Assembly (NCBI GenBank): GCA_024516155.1
Contig: JAJJXM010000097.1
Coordinates: 62,001-126,000 of the forward strand
Source of the DNA: Pyronema omphalodes
Taxonomy: Eukaryota > Ascomycota > Pezizomycetes > Pezizales > Pyronemataceae
Direction of reading: 5' to 3'
Length of the DNA stretch: 64,000 nucleotides
Of the stretch, positions 36,553 through 45,893 are shown in pieces. The notes below the pieces were generated by a model. The model was not told where the DNA came from. It saw only the letters and a list, made by a program, of their open reading frames with translations, and did not search any database. A program made the position numbers and the translations under genes. The number at the start of each line of letters is the position of its first letter. The stretch's first letter is position 1.

Positions 36553-37479
36553 TCACCATTCATCATCCCCTTCTTCCCTCTCTCCTTCCCCAGCCCTGGC
36601 CGCCTCCTCCAGTCCTTCAGGAATATCCTCACCCTTTCCCCTTAAAGTCTTGAAACAATTTCTCGCTTCCCTCCTAAACCTTCTGGCCGCTTTCTCATCC
36701 TCTTCATAGTCCGCACTCCACAAGTAAACCATGCCTTTTAACAATATAAGCCCATGTATATCTCCCCAAGGCGGCTGCAACATCAACGTCTCCAGCTTTT
36801 CCCTAATCCTCTCTGGCCTTTCTCCTCCCTCAATCATGACACTATAAAGTTCCGGCGTAAAATCCACCGCCATATCTCTTTTATTCCACGGCGTTCTCTT
36901 TCCATCCTTTCTCTGCTTCCCCAGCGCTGGGTGGTATGAATGTTGCCTTAGGAGGTATGGAAAGGTCACAATTAACCACTCCAAGAATTCAGCCGCAATT
37001 TTGTGGCCATCTTCTGATCGGTGTAAAAGTAGCTGAACACCAATGCCCCATATACGACAGACGTCAATTTCCTTACTGCGGATAAGACACCCAAAGGCAC
37101 GTTCGGCTTGGGCATAATTTCGGTCTGACAACGAGCGATGAAGTATAGCGGTTACAACACTTATATTACGTTGTCGCATGGTTTTGTTAGCCGTTGAGGG
37201 CAGTGGAACAAGGTTGTGGGCGGCAAGTAATTCGCGTTGCAACTTTGCGCGGCTATGACGTTTCTTTGGAGATTCTGGTGGTGGAGCTTCACCGGGAGCC
37301 AGGGCACCAGGCGATATGACGCTGGACGCAACCGAAGGAGCGGGTGTAAAGAATTCATCTTCACTGTTGGATGCATTGGAAGACTCAGAGTCAGAGTTAT
37401 GGCGGCGACGTTTTGGAATGCGGTAATCGACAGTATAACGTTTTGGGATGCTGTAGAAGGCTGGGGCGGGGATATCCAT
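36553..37479 (-). CDS. RRN11: RNA polymerase I initiation factor Rrn11-like (308 aa, single exon)
   Basis: Rrn11 is a subunit of core factor, which with Rrn6 and Rrn7 recruits RNA polymerase I to the ribosomal DNA promoter in the nucleolus. The frame starts MDIPAPAFYSIPKR. It has a basic and Ser-rich N-terminal third (KRRRHNSDSESSN), then a helical TPR-like core (about residues 100-275) with VVTAILHRSLSDRNYAQAERAFGCLIRSKEIDVCRIW and a WSADYEEDEKAARRFRREA segment, and an acidic tail ending EEGDDEW. The repeat of helix pairs around RNYAQAERAFGCLIR matches fungal Rrn11 proteins as I remember them. It is followed 5' by the V-ATPase e gene on the same strand (327 bp away). Confidence 0.78.
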   Translation of the reverse strand: MDIPAPAFYSIPKRYTVDYRIPKRRRHNSDSESSNASNSEDEFFTPAPSVASSVISPGALAPGEAPPPESPKKRHSRAKLQRELLAAHNLVPLPSTANKTMRQRNISVVTAILHRSLSDRNYAQAERAFGCLIRSKEIDVCRIWGIGVQLLLHRSEDGHKIAAEFLEWLIVTFPYLLRQHSYHPALGKQRKDGKRTPWNKRDMAVDFTPELYSVMIEGGERPERIREKLETLMLQPPWGDIHGLILLKGMVYLWSADYEEDEKAARRFRREARNCFKTLRGKGEDIPEGLEEAARAGEGEREEGDDEW

Positions 37480-37806
37480 TAGGACATGCGCGGTGTTTGC
37501 AGAAGTTGTGACGGCAACGCGCGAAGACGCGGTGGGAGACGCCTAAGGCACCTAAGTTTGAGATGAGTTCGGTTGACTAAGCAGCAACGAGATGAATTAA
37601 ATATATCAATGATGAATTAACCATGCATGCGCCACAACAAACGCGAAAACAAAAAAGAAACCGAAAAACGTGTAGTGTACAACTCTGGGCTTCAAAAGAA
37701 ACCAGCCGACTGGTATAAGCTCATTCCAACTCTACTCACTCTTCTCCATGACCCTGACATGCCCACGCGCTCCGTCGTTACCCGCCTGATAGCCACAGCT
37801 TGAGCT

Positions 37807-38214
37807 TTAAAACATCATCATTTTCAGATTCTCTACGTGTTCTGGCCGTAGGTCGGATCGACGAGGAGCGATGAGTGGGTGTAGCTGGGCCAACAGGGTG
37901 AGAGCTATTATCTTGTTAATAGTGTTTCCCAATGTCGGTAGACATCATAAACTCACCCCACATAAGATACATAGCGACAAACGCGAGGATTAACGAGGAC
38001 CTCCAGATTCTACTTTTATTAGCTTCGTTTTCATACTCTGTTCACGGTGGTAACAGACGTCTGGTTCTCTCCTTTTGGTGAGAAAAAGTAGGCGAGGACG
38101 CTGGCGATAGCGACGATGACGAAGCCGACAAAGATAGATGATCTAGCTGACCATTAGCTTTTGGACTTTATGTAGAGCTTCGCGCCCGAGAAGAATCGCG
38201 TACCCGTTGGCCAT
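37807..38214 (-). CDS. VMA9: V-type ATPase subunit e, Vma9 (4 exons, 81 aa)
   Basis: Vma9 is the small two-helix subunit of the membrane (Vo) sector of the vacuolar proton pump, needed for its assembly. It is too fragmented to appear as a long reading frame. Minus-strand exons: 38214-38204 (11 nt), 38142-38059, 38009-37957 and 37904-37807; the sum is 246 nt, giving 81 aa. The protein reads MANGSSIFVGFVIVAIASVLAYF, then FSPKGENQT (the strongly conserved loop), then IWRSSLILAFVAMYLMWALTLLAQLHPLIAPRRSDLRP, split here over exons 3 and 4. Two hydrophobic helices flank the SPKGENQT loop, as in known homologues, and the length matches the family. The donor of intron 2 (GTCTGT) is weak, but the frame supports it. 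It shares a 379-bp upstream region with the divergent L43 gene. Confidence 0.9.
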
Positions 38215-38593
38215 CCTGATGTTCTAGTTGCGTACGAGCGTGTTATTCAGAGTTCCGGTGTTCCAATCGAGCTTGCCGGAGCTTGCTGGTATGGCCCGTA
38301 CCAACCGACAACAAGGATGACATCGGTTGCGTAACATAGTAACCCTAACCTGTTATGCACCGCCGCTTTGTGGCGTAAACAAGCTAGTCCAAAAGAGCCG
38401 CATGAATCAGCCACGGGAACAGTTGAGGCTCTTGTGACTGCGTTTTTGGGCATGCCCACACAAAGTTCGGAAATCACACGCAACGCTAGTGAACTCCGCC
38501 CTAGCAACACGCCGAAAGAAAGAAGTCGACGACTCCCCTAACGACAACTTCCCGACCCACACCAAGTCGATTCCCACCAACCCAACCACAAAA
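38215..38593. promoter_or_regulatory. Divergent promoter of VMA9 and RPL43
   Basis: Only 379 bp separate the start codons of the V-ATPase e gene (minus) and the L43 gene (plus), so the two housekeeping genes must share this region for initiation. I see no single recognisable activator site; CCAATC (38260s) and several AACCC/ACCC runs are present. Confidence 0.6.
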
Positions 38594-39172
38594 ATGACGA
38601 AGCGCACTAAGAAGGTCGGAGGTGTGTAAAATCGCGAATTCCGTGGAGATCATTTTGGATCGGAGGGGGAACTTTTGTTGCGAGTGTGAATGGAAATGCT
38701 GATTACGAGTGAATTACAGTTACCGGTAAATACGGTACCAGGTAAATCTCGCCATTTTCCAGTTCAATCGAAATGATTCCTCAAAAGCCCGCACGTCGAA
38801 CTATACCCACAATTGTCGAGAGAGCTTCGGGATTCGAAATTTCGAGAGACACAACCACGGAATAGCTCGCTAATGCGACATTCACAGATACGGTGCCTCG
38901 CTCCGTAAGCAGGTCAAGAAGATGGAAATCTCCCAGCACGCCCGCTACACCTGCACCTTCTGCGGAAAGAACGCTGTCAAGCGCCAGGCCGTTGGAATCT
39001 GGGAGTGCAAGTCTTGCCGCAAGACCGTTGCCGGAGGAGCCTGGACTGTCTCGTACGTTCCCAATCAGCTACGAAATCCGAGTAATATTCGGCTAACTCG
39101 CTCAATAGCACCGCCGCTGCCGCTGCTTCCCGCTCCACCATCCGTCGTCTCCGTGAGCTCGCCGAGGTATAA
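38594..39172 (+). CDS. RPL43: 60S ribosomal protein L43 (L37a/eL43; 4 exons, 92 aa)
   Basis: This is a zinc-finger protein of the large cytosolic ribosomal subunit. Exons: 38594-38621, 38720-38741 (a 22-nt microexon), 38888-39052 and 39109-39172; the sum is 279 nt. The microexon encodes the middle of [19 protein letters not shown] and is required to complete the family N-terminus. The zinc ribbon is intact: CTFC (from Tyr-Thr-Cys-Thr-Phe-Cys) and CKSC, followed by [11 protein letters not shown] and [12 protein letters not shown] at the C-terminus. Length and sequence match eL43 closely. Multiple introns in a short ribosomal gene and C-ending codons are usual for highly expressed genes of filamentous ascomycetes. 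Confidence 0.97.
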
Positions 39173-40061
39173 ATCAACAAACATACCTGGTCGTGGGGAT
39201 GAGGGATGTTCTTTTTTCGGATTTGTATCCAAGAATAAAAATGGGTTCTTTCGGGAGTTTCTTCTTTTTAATTTGTGGCGTCTCCGGGGTTATGTTGCTT
39301 CAATTTGGGAAACGAATGGAAATGTAACGCCAAAGCGAACAAGTCAGCCCAAGCATGGAATTTGCATTCAAGCTCGTCCCCACGTCCAGTCATGTTCAAG
39401 TTCTTTTCTCGCCAGTTGTGGCTGGCTTAGCCGCCGTGAAGTCATGTGACGTGTAGCGCTTTGAAGGTCTTTCTGCATTTCTGGCGTTACCGAATCCGCG
39501 TTCTTGCAAAGAAAATGCTGCTTTTTCTATCGCCAAAACAATTGTGAAGTGATCATGTTTTTAACGTTCCCGTAGGGCTGAAGTTTCCCCACTGAGTCTA
39601 AGTGTAGCGCACTCGGTACCTGGATTCGAGCGGGTATGCTAAGGCAAGCTGAACCGCAGTTTTTGCTGTGTTTGCGGGGACGATTATTCTAAGAATACAG
39701 CTGAGCTTTGAAGAGCCTGTCGTTGCATTTTTCCTCATGCTGTACGTAAAGCTGTAAGCTTAATACTTAAAGCTGGTTTCATGTAGAAACACGCCAGTCT
39801 TGGCACTAGAGCATCTTAGGCGGTTGTTGGGAGGGCTCTCTCCACGTGGAGGGGCTCATCGGTCGTTAATATAGCCAATCAGTTCCATATATCCCGCATT
39901 ATTAAATAGAGTTTTGTATACATGAAGTCCAACCCATATTTCCAAGCATTGTAACAGAACGGAAAAATTATCACAAGCGACATCGGTCGAAGAACTGAAA
40001 GTCATCCCTCTAGTCCCTACTGTCGCAATACATAGCTACCTAATTTTCATCAGGTCATAAT
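39173..40061. other. Intergenic, nothing recognised
   Basis: This is the 3' flank of L43, then sequence without a supported gene. Confidence 0.5.
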
Positions 40062-40325
40062 TCACGCATCCATGCCCTCAAATATCTGAAGCTGCCGATA
40101 TATTCTCTCCAAAACCTTGGCCGTTCCATCATTTTGTACCTCCAACTTCCTCAAGTAACAACTGCCAACCTCATTGTGAACCTCACCATCAAAATCACAA
40201 AAATCCTCACTTACCTACTTCTTAACCGAATCCTCCAGCAGCTTTCCTAGAAAATTTAACGCCTTGGATAATGTTTTTATGGCTTGGATATTGTGGTTAT
40301 AAACAGCAAATGGACATAGGCGTAA
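40062..40325 (-). pseudogene. Relic of an unidentified coding sequence
   Basis: On the minus strand a frame reads LRLCPFAVYNHNIQAIKT, continues through LSKALNFLGKLLEDS, meets one in-frame TAG near 40220, and then resumes in the same frame with FCDFDGEVHNEVGSCYLRK, LEVQNDGTAKVLERIYRQL and QIFEGMDA before a TGA. Both halves have protein-like composition, so this is either a decayed gene or two exons with an intron around the TAG. I do not recognise the family; the C-terminal helical block resembles those of fungal regulatory proteins only in a general way. Confidence 0.45.
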
Positions 40326-40807
40326 TCAGCTATATATCCTTGATATCGCAGACTGCAGTTGAACTGTTTAGACAATTCCATACTATACTATATTATATCA
40401 TGCTTGATTAAAGGGATGAGTGTGTTTATACTTTTGTCCTCAACTTGAATACCCATGAGTTTCAATAAATCTCAATGCCCTGTGATGGGAGACTTGTGTT
40501 TAATGGATAAGTATAGAGAATTTAGTGTCGGTTTTAGAAAGATTAAGGCTAAAGGATATTGAGATGTATGATTTTGGTGTTTGTGTTACTATGGCGATAT
40601 GGAATTGTGTAGTAAGAATTGTACAGAAATTATAAGATAAGAGGAAGCTGGATGTGGGAGGCGAGATTGGTGGGGAATGATGTATATAAGGAGACTGGAC
40701 AAGAAATATGGGAAGATGGAGATATATAGGAAGATGTATGAAATTTCAATTGGACTGAAGGATCAGAGGGTCTGAAGAATATTATTTTGAGAAGAAGATG
40801 ATGACAT

Positions 40808-41510
40808 ACCGACCTCCCAACCGTATAGCCAGTTTACCGGGTAAAATCGTAAATCAGGTAAACTGAACTGACAATACACAGTTAATTGGTACAGTGCTGG
40901 TGTCCCGGATACACAGTTTGTTCAGTTTTGAGGGGTCCATAGAACCAGGTAACTGCAATGCACTGATTCAACGGACTCCATAAATACAAACCAGTTTAAC
41001 CACATCAGGAACCAGTGCATGAAGGAATAAATAATGTATTTAACCTCGTTTGAACCTACCGCTGGCCGAGCCTGCCAGTGTACCAACCCTCCTCATTTCA
41101 CCAGCTTCTGATAACCAAATTTCCCAAACTTGACAATGGCGGTGAACATGCTCTCAGTTCCCGCGATGACTGCCGAGTCTGAGCTGCTGTTTTCCGAATG
41201 CAAGTAGATTATTATATCGGACCACCATTCAATGCGGGCAGATACCCTGGAGGCCATGGATGGGCTTCAGAGCTTCAATTATAGGTGTCAGTTGTAATTT
41301 CTGGCGACCCAGTTAGGATGGAATTTTGTTATGTATGCACTGAATAATATGTATTGCCCCTTCAAAAACTAGTTCCTCTGGACAAACCAGTTTTCGCAGT
41401 TTTAAACAGTTCACCTGGTTTACCAAGCCTTGCAACAGTTCTCATAATCCAACAGTCCGTACGGTCCGTACAGTCTGTTTCGGCCGCCATTTGTAACTGG
41501 TTTGTACGAC
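40808..41510 (+). mobile_element. hAT transposon relic with C-terminal transposase fragment
   Basis: At 41136-41297 a plus-strand frame matches the C-terminal dimerisation region of hAT transposases. It has NMLSVPAMTAESELLFSECK, a TAG where a codon is expected, then IIISDHHSMRADTLEAMDG. The family pattern is LSIPAMSAEPERLFS followed by a TISDRR-like block and an ETLEAL.CLKSW block. The stop and the missing upstream transposase show that it is dead. Flanking sequence on both sides (40820-41000 and 41360-41510) is rich in GTTTACC/GGTAAAC and CCAGTTT words, suggesting subterminal repeats. I could not fix the outer ends. Confidence 0.6.
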
Positions 41511-41847
41511 TGCGAGGTCTGATGATACAGGCAAGAATCGAAGTTCTAAAGGTGAGTTGGAGTTTGGTTACCGATCTTGGTGATCGGTGGTTAGGTGAAG
41601 GTTGGTATCGTAGGACGTCACTCGGTATACACGATGATTAAGATCACCACGAGCTAGCAAAGAGTGAAATTCGGAGACGTCTTTATGGCAGAGTAGAAGA
41701 AAGGGGTGCTTTAATAGGCGGTTCTGACTACGAGGACAGGATATCCGATTTCTTTTTGTCCCGTGGGAGTCTTATAGACCTCGATTGGTGTATGATGAAA
41801 ATGTAAATATAGATGTAAATGAGGACATGGGTTATTGGGGGGTATAA
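41511..41847. other. Intergenic
   Basis: Nothing recognised between the hAT relic and the next minus-strand coding segments. Confidence 0.4.
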
Positions 41848-42603
41848 CTAGAAGTCTAGACAAGAGTGACGGGGTTTTGATTTCATTTGTTTCGTAAATA
41901 CTTTCTGAGCCTTGATTAGTGTACGGGTAGCTAGAGAAATATCTGAATAAAGAAAAGATGTAATGTTACCAGAAACCAAATTATTGGAATCATCTCCGAG
42001 CCATGTTGACGCTGAAGATACTCTATGTACCGATAACTCATAACCAGTTGATGCAACAATTCCACTATCATGAGACGACATGGCAGTATACCATCTGCAT
42101 CCAACAAGGCCAATCTTTCATCCCCACTCCTAGCCGCAACAAGAAGATATTCAACGCTGCTTCGGCAGTAATATATGATTCCATATCAACACACCAATTC
42201 ATCCACAATATGGAATACCATTACAGCATCCTCTGCATTCTCCCAAGTGCCAGGCGGCGATTCACCATTAGCATGACTTATCCAACCCCACTGTCCGGGG
42301 TCGATATTTACTACATATATATCTCATCATGACCAAGACGGATTATTCCTGATCCTAGAAACGGCGTCGATATCTGCTATCCGCTACGGCCTAGATGATG
42401 TGATAAATCCATTCTAGAAATCGAGAAGCTGGTAGTTCCACTAATGGGTGACTTTCGAATCTAACAACTTCCACAGGCCTGGAAATATCGACGCATAAAC
42501 GGTCTCCAGGTAAGTATGGAAAAAAATACCACGCCGTTGCGTTATTAAATATAAGCAAGAGCAAGAGAAAGAGGGAAATGAAGTAAGAAGAGAATAGAAA
42601 CAT
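41848..42603 (-). CDS. Possible multi-exon secreted protein gene, model unresolved
   Basis: Minus-strand frame 42603-42391 begins with a clear signal peptide (MFLFSSYFISLFLLLLLIF, then NNATA). It continues WYFFPYLPGDRLCVDISRP before losing protein-like character near 42440. A second open segment at about 42310-42195, preceded by a TGTAG acceptor, reads IDPGQWGWISHANGESPPGT and WENAEDAVMVFHIVDEL. Two further overlapping frames run to 42113-41848. These look like exons of one secreted protein, but the donor between the first two is not canonical (candidate GTCACC near 42451) and I could not make all exons join in frame. I recognise no domain. It may be a real gene with weak sites or a pseudogene. 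Confidence 0.35.
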
Positions 42604-42860
42604 CTTCTCAATTCAAGATACGACAAACCTCCAAACCTCAATTATCAACAAATTCCCACCACACCCCAAGATACCCCTACCCCAAACGGCAAGACTTACC
42701 TCCTCCGAAGTCAACAGCCGAAAGTTTCAAGTCAAGCAGTCAAGAGTGATTGTGAATAACCCAATATAAAGAGGCGACATACCACTGTCGCGTTTGGAAT
42801 GAGACAAGACTAAGTGCAGGAGGATCATAGAGTTTTCAGTGGGGGTTTTCTTTTGGCTGC

Positions 42861-42972
42861 GTTGGTTTTATTGATGGGTTAGTTTTATTGATGGGTTAGA
42901 TTTATCATGGGTTAGATTTATTGATGGGTTAGTTTTATCATGGGTTAGTTTTACTGATGGGTTAGATTTATT
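42861..42972. repeat. Minisatellite with GGGTTAG core
   Basis: About six units of 16-21 bp built from TTTTATTGATGGGTTAG and TTTATCATGGGTTAG variants. The GGGTTAG core recalls telomeric repeats but the spacing is irregular, so a telomeric origin is not claimed. Confidence 0.75.
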
Positions 42973-43086
42973 TACAGAAACCATGATACATACATGTAGT
43001 AATGATATCAATATCGATACATATCACCAAATATCTATCCTGCTTATATGAAATCCCATTCACTACAAGTTCCACAATAATGACAA

Positions 43087-43161
43087 TAAAAAAAAAAAAA
43101 AAAAAAAAACAGACAACAGACAACAGACAACAGACAACAGACAACAGACAACAGACAACAA
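43087..43161. repeat. Poly(A) tract followed by (ACAGACA)n
   Basis: An A-run of about 22 is followed by about seven copies of the 7-mer ACAGACA. Confidence 0.9.
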
Positions 43162-43895
43162 TACCAATCTCAAACCCAAAAAGTCACTACAGAATCCTAA
43201 CTCCCAACTCTCAATGTTCTTCTGTTCCTTTCCATCATACCTTACAATATCCATTCCAATCGATAACCTTCAAGCCTCAGTGACCAGCTTCCAGGCCTCA
43301 AATCAATGCCCTTCAAGGTTTACTACCCCCCCCATCCCCCTCCAGAATTTCCACCTATTAGTCGACTATTTCATTATTTTCTTATGGTATAGTATAGTAT
43401 AACATGGCATGGTATGGTATATGTAGCTATCCATTCATAACGATAATACCATATTCCATTTCCATCACCTCATCATCTCATCATCTCATCATTTCCGCAA
43501 CCTATCAATTTCAGCTAGAGAAATATAGAGAAATATAGCTCAATATAGCTCAATATAGCTCAATAAAATCCCGAATTACCTCTTTCTATTTTTTTTCTAC
43601 TCATACTCCTACTCCTACTCATACTCCCCCTCCTACTCTCAACCAACACAAGACAATTCCTATTTCATCACACATACCTAAACATAATCAACCACGACAT
43701 CCCTCTCACGCACAGAAACCTCAAAACTTCACAATCCAAAGATCCTAAAATTTCTAAACCCCATTCCTTGAATAAAAGAAAAAGCACCCCTCATTTAATC
43801 CTCCTAAGAAATACAAGATATTTCAAATTCCATGCTTTTGGATGTTAAAGATATAAATTACAACGCTCTCCAGATGATAAAGAGATTGAACACTC

Positions 43896-44100
43896 CCCAT
43901 CCCCCCCCATCCCCCCCCATCCCCCACCATCCCCCCCCATCCCCCACCATCCCCCCCCATCCCCCACCATCCCCCCCCATCCCCCACCATCCCCCACCAT
44001 CCCCCACCATCCCCCACCATCCCCCACCATCCCCCACCATCCCCCACCATCCCCCACCATCCCCCACCATCCCCCCCCCATCCCCCCCACCCCCTCCCCC
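43896..44100. repeat. 10-bp minisatellite (CCATCCCCCA), G-rich on minus strand
   Basis: About 20 copies of CCATCCCCCA or CCATCCCCCC. The minus strand reads GGGGGATGG repeatedly, with runs of five or more G spaced by three to five bases over 200 bp, a strong G-quadruplex candidate. It lies about 300 bp beyond the DDI1 stop codon. A poly-C run (about 44267-44290) follows. Confidence 0.92.
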
Positions 44101-44402
44101 ACATCCCACCGCCTACCGGAAAAAAATCTTATTCACGTCAACTAGAGCGGAGATTCCACATTCACATTTAAAATTAACATTCACCTAACAAATCCAAACC
44201 GAAATCCCAACGCCGACTATCCCGATCTCAACATCTTTTTTCCTCTCTCTCTGTCTCAACAAGAAAAAATCCCCCCCCCCCCCCCCCCCTCTCTAACCCC
44301 CCTCCCCCCCTCCCCCCGGCAATCAAACCATCCCAACCTTTCAACATCACTCGTAACCTTACGAAATTATTCATTGCTTCCATCCCGAAATACCTATCCA
44401 GA

Positions 44403-45893
44403 TTACTGAAACAACAAATTCGCAGCCATCTCCAAATTTCCCCCGGTAGCATTAAGAGCGCCTACCGCTTCCTCTCTCGAGAACCCCAAACTAACCAACT
44501 GCTGTATCCCCTCCTCAGGGTACTGTTGCTGTGTCTGCGCTGGTTGCTGTTGAGCAGAACTTGCCTGATGGGCCTGTTGCGCCTGAGGAATATCCCTAAA
44601 CCCTGCAGCAGTACCTGTATGTGGGGGTTCCACGACCGCTCCCGTGCTCCCAGAGATCTTAGCTCCCTGGGGTCCATCAACAGTTTCCTCCTCCTCCTCC
44701 CCAAATCCTCTAGGAATTTCACTCTCGCCCAAAAAGTCGACCGACACATCCTGAATTACCAAGCATCCCTTTTTAAGATCTAATGTAGCCTGGTGACGTT
44801 TCAACATATCGAGGCCTAGTAATAGATCTACGGATTTTCCTTCCATGACTGTGAAACTGCAGGGAAGATGGAGGTTGCCAATTTTAATTTGTGCGGAGTG
44901 GACACGGCCGAGAATACGGGCTGTACCAACTCCCCGGGCGATACCGGCGTATCGGGAGTCGATTAGACGCATGATACCGCAACGGGAGGCACAGTCGGGG
45001 GACATGATGGTGGCTTGGGCGCCGGAATCGACGAAGGCTTTTACGGCGATGCCGTTGACTTCAACGGGGATGTAGAGCATGGTTACGTTGCCGAAGGCTG
45101 GGAGGGGTTAGTTATGGCCCTGTTTGGACGGGGTTGGAAAAGAGGGGGAGCTACACTCAGGGTGGTGTTCTAGAGCCGATTGAAGGTTTTCCATAACTTG
45201 TTCTTGCCGGATGAGCTCCTCGATCTTTTGCTGAGCTTCGATATTGAAGGGGTCATCATTAAGAAGAGCCTAACAAGCTTCGTCAGCAGTGGTTCAGAGT
45301 ACAAAGCTATGGTTTATTCAACGTACAATTTCTCTCTGTTTTTCGCGTTCCGCCTCTCTTCTCTGCTGCTCCATCTGCGCCAACAGCGTCCTGAATCGCT
45401 CGGGATCATTAAGTGCATTGGCAAGCTCAGGATTAGAGCTTCTAAGCTGTTCCTGAAGCTGCGGGTTGCCAATAGCTTGTAATCGGATCATTTCACTATC
45501 ATATTGACCCTGCTGAGACTGGTGCTGAGCTCGTTGTTGCTGCGCAGGCTGTCGAGGGGGTACAGGTGGCGCGGGTGTGTGAACTGCTATCAGGTCGTTG
45601 TCGTGGATGTTGTAGTCTTTTAAGGTCTTGTTTTTGTCGTCGAGGAGCTGGCCGTTGTGGTAGAGGTTGAAACGCGAGTTGGAGGAGTCTTCGAGCATCA
45701 TAGATACAGCTGCGGTCATCTGTTCTAATGTCATGTCCTCTGGTAACTCCAGATTGAACATTACGTCCTGTACGGTTACAGAGAAGGTGATTTGCCTGGT
45801 AGTTGTTAGCTATGTCCGCTCTTGTACCGCTTCAACATTGCTCTTTGAAGCTCTCGAAGCCGCTGGTTGTGAAGCTTGGTGGGGGTAGTACAT
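44403..45893 (-). CDS. DDI1: DNA-damage inducible protein 1, Ddi1 (4 exons, 426 aa)
   Basis: Ddi1 is a proteasome shuttle factor and aspartic protease of the retropepsin fold that handles ubiquitinated proteins. Minus-strand exons: 45893-45892 (AT of the start codon), 45795-45327, 45269-45155 and 45097-44403; the sum is 1281 nt. Domains: N-terminal ubiquitin-like ([20 protein letters not shown]); helical linker ([14 protein letters not shown], then [20 protein letters not shown]); protease ([19 protein letters not shown], catalytic Asp in DSGAQ, second motif [10 protein letters not shown]); Gln-rich linker; and C-terminal UBA ([20 protein letters not shown]). Length is close to the 428 residues of budding yeast Ddi1. 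The first intron appears to split the initiator codon (AT/G). An alternative start at 45840s would need a 32-bp intron and is less likely. Confidence 0.92.

Noticed and set aside
43823..44188. Pro/His-rich and Trp/Gly-rich frames
   Set aside because: These are products of the CCATCCCCCA array.
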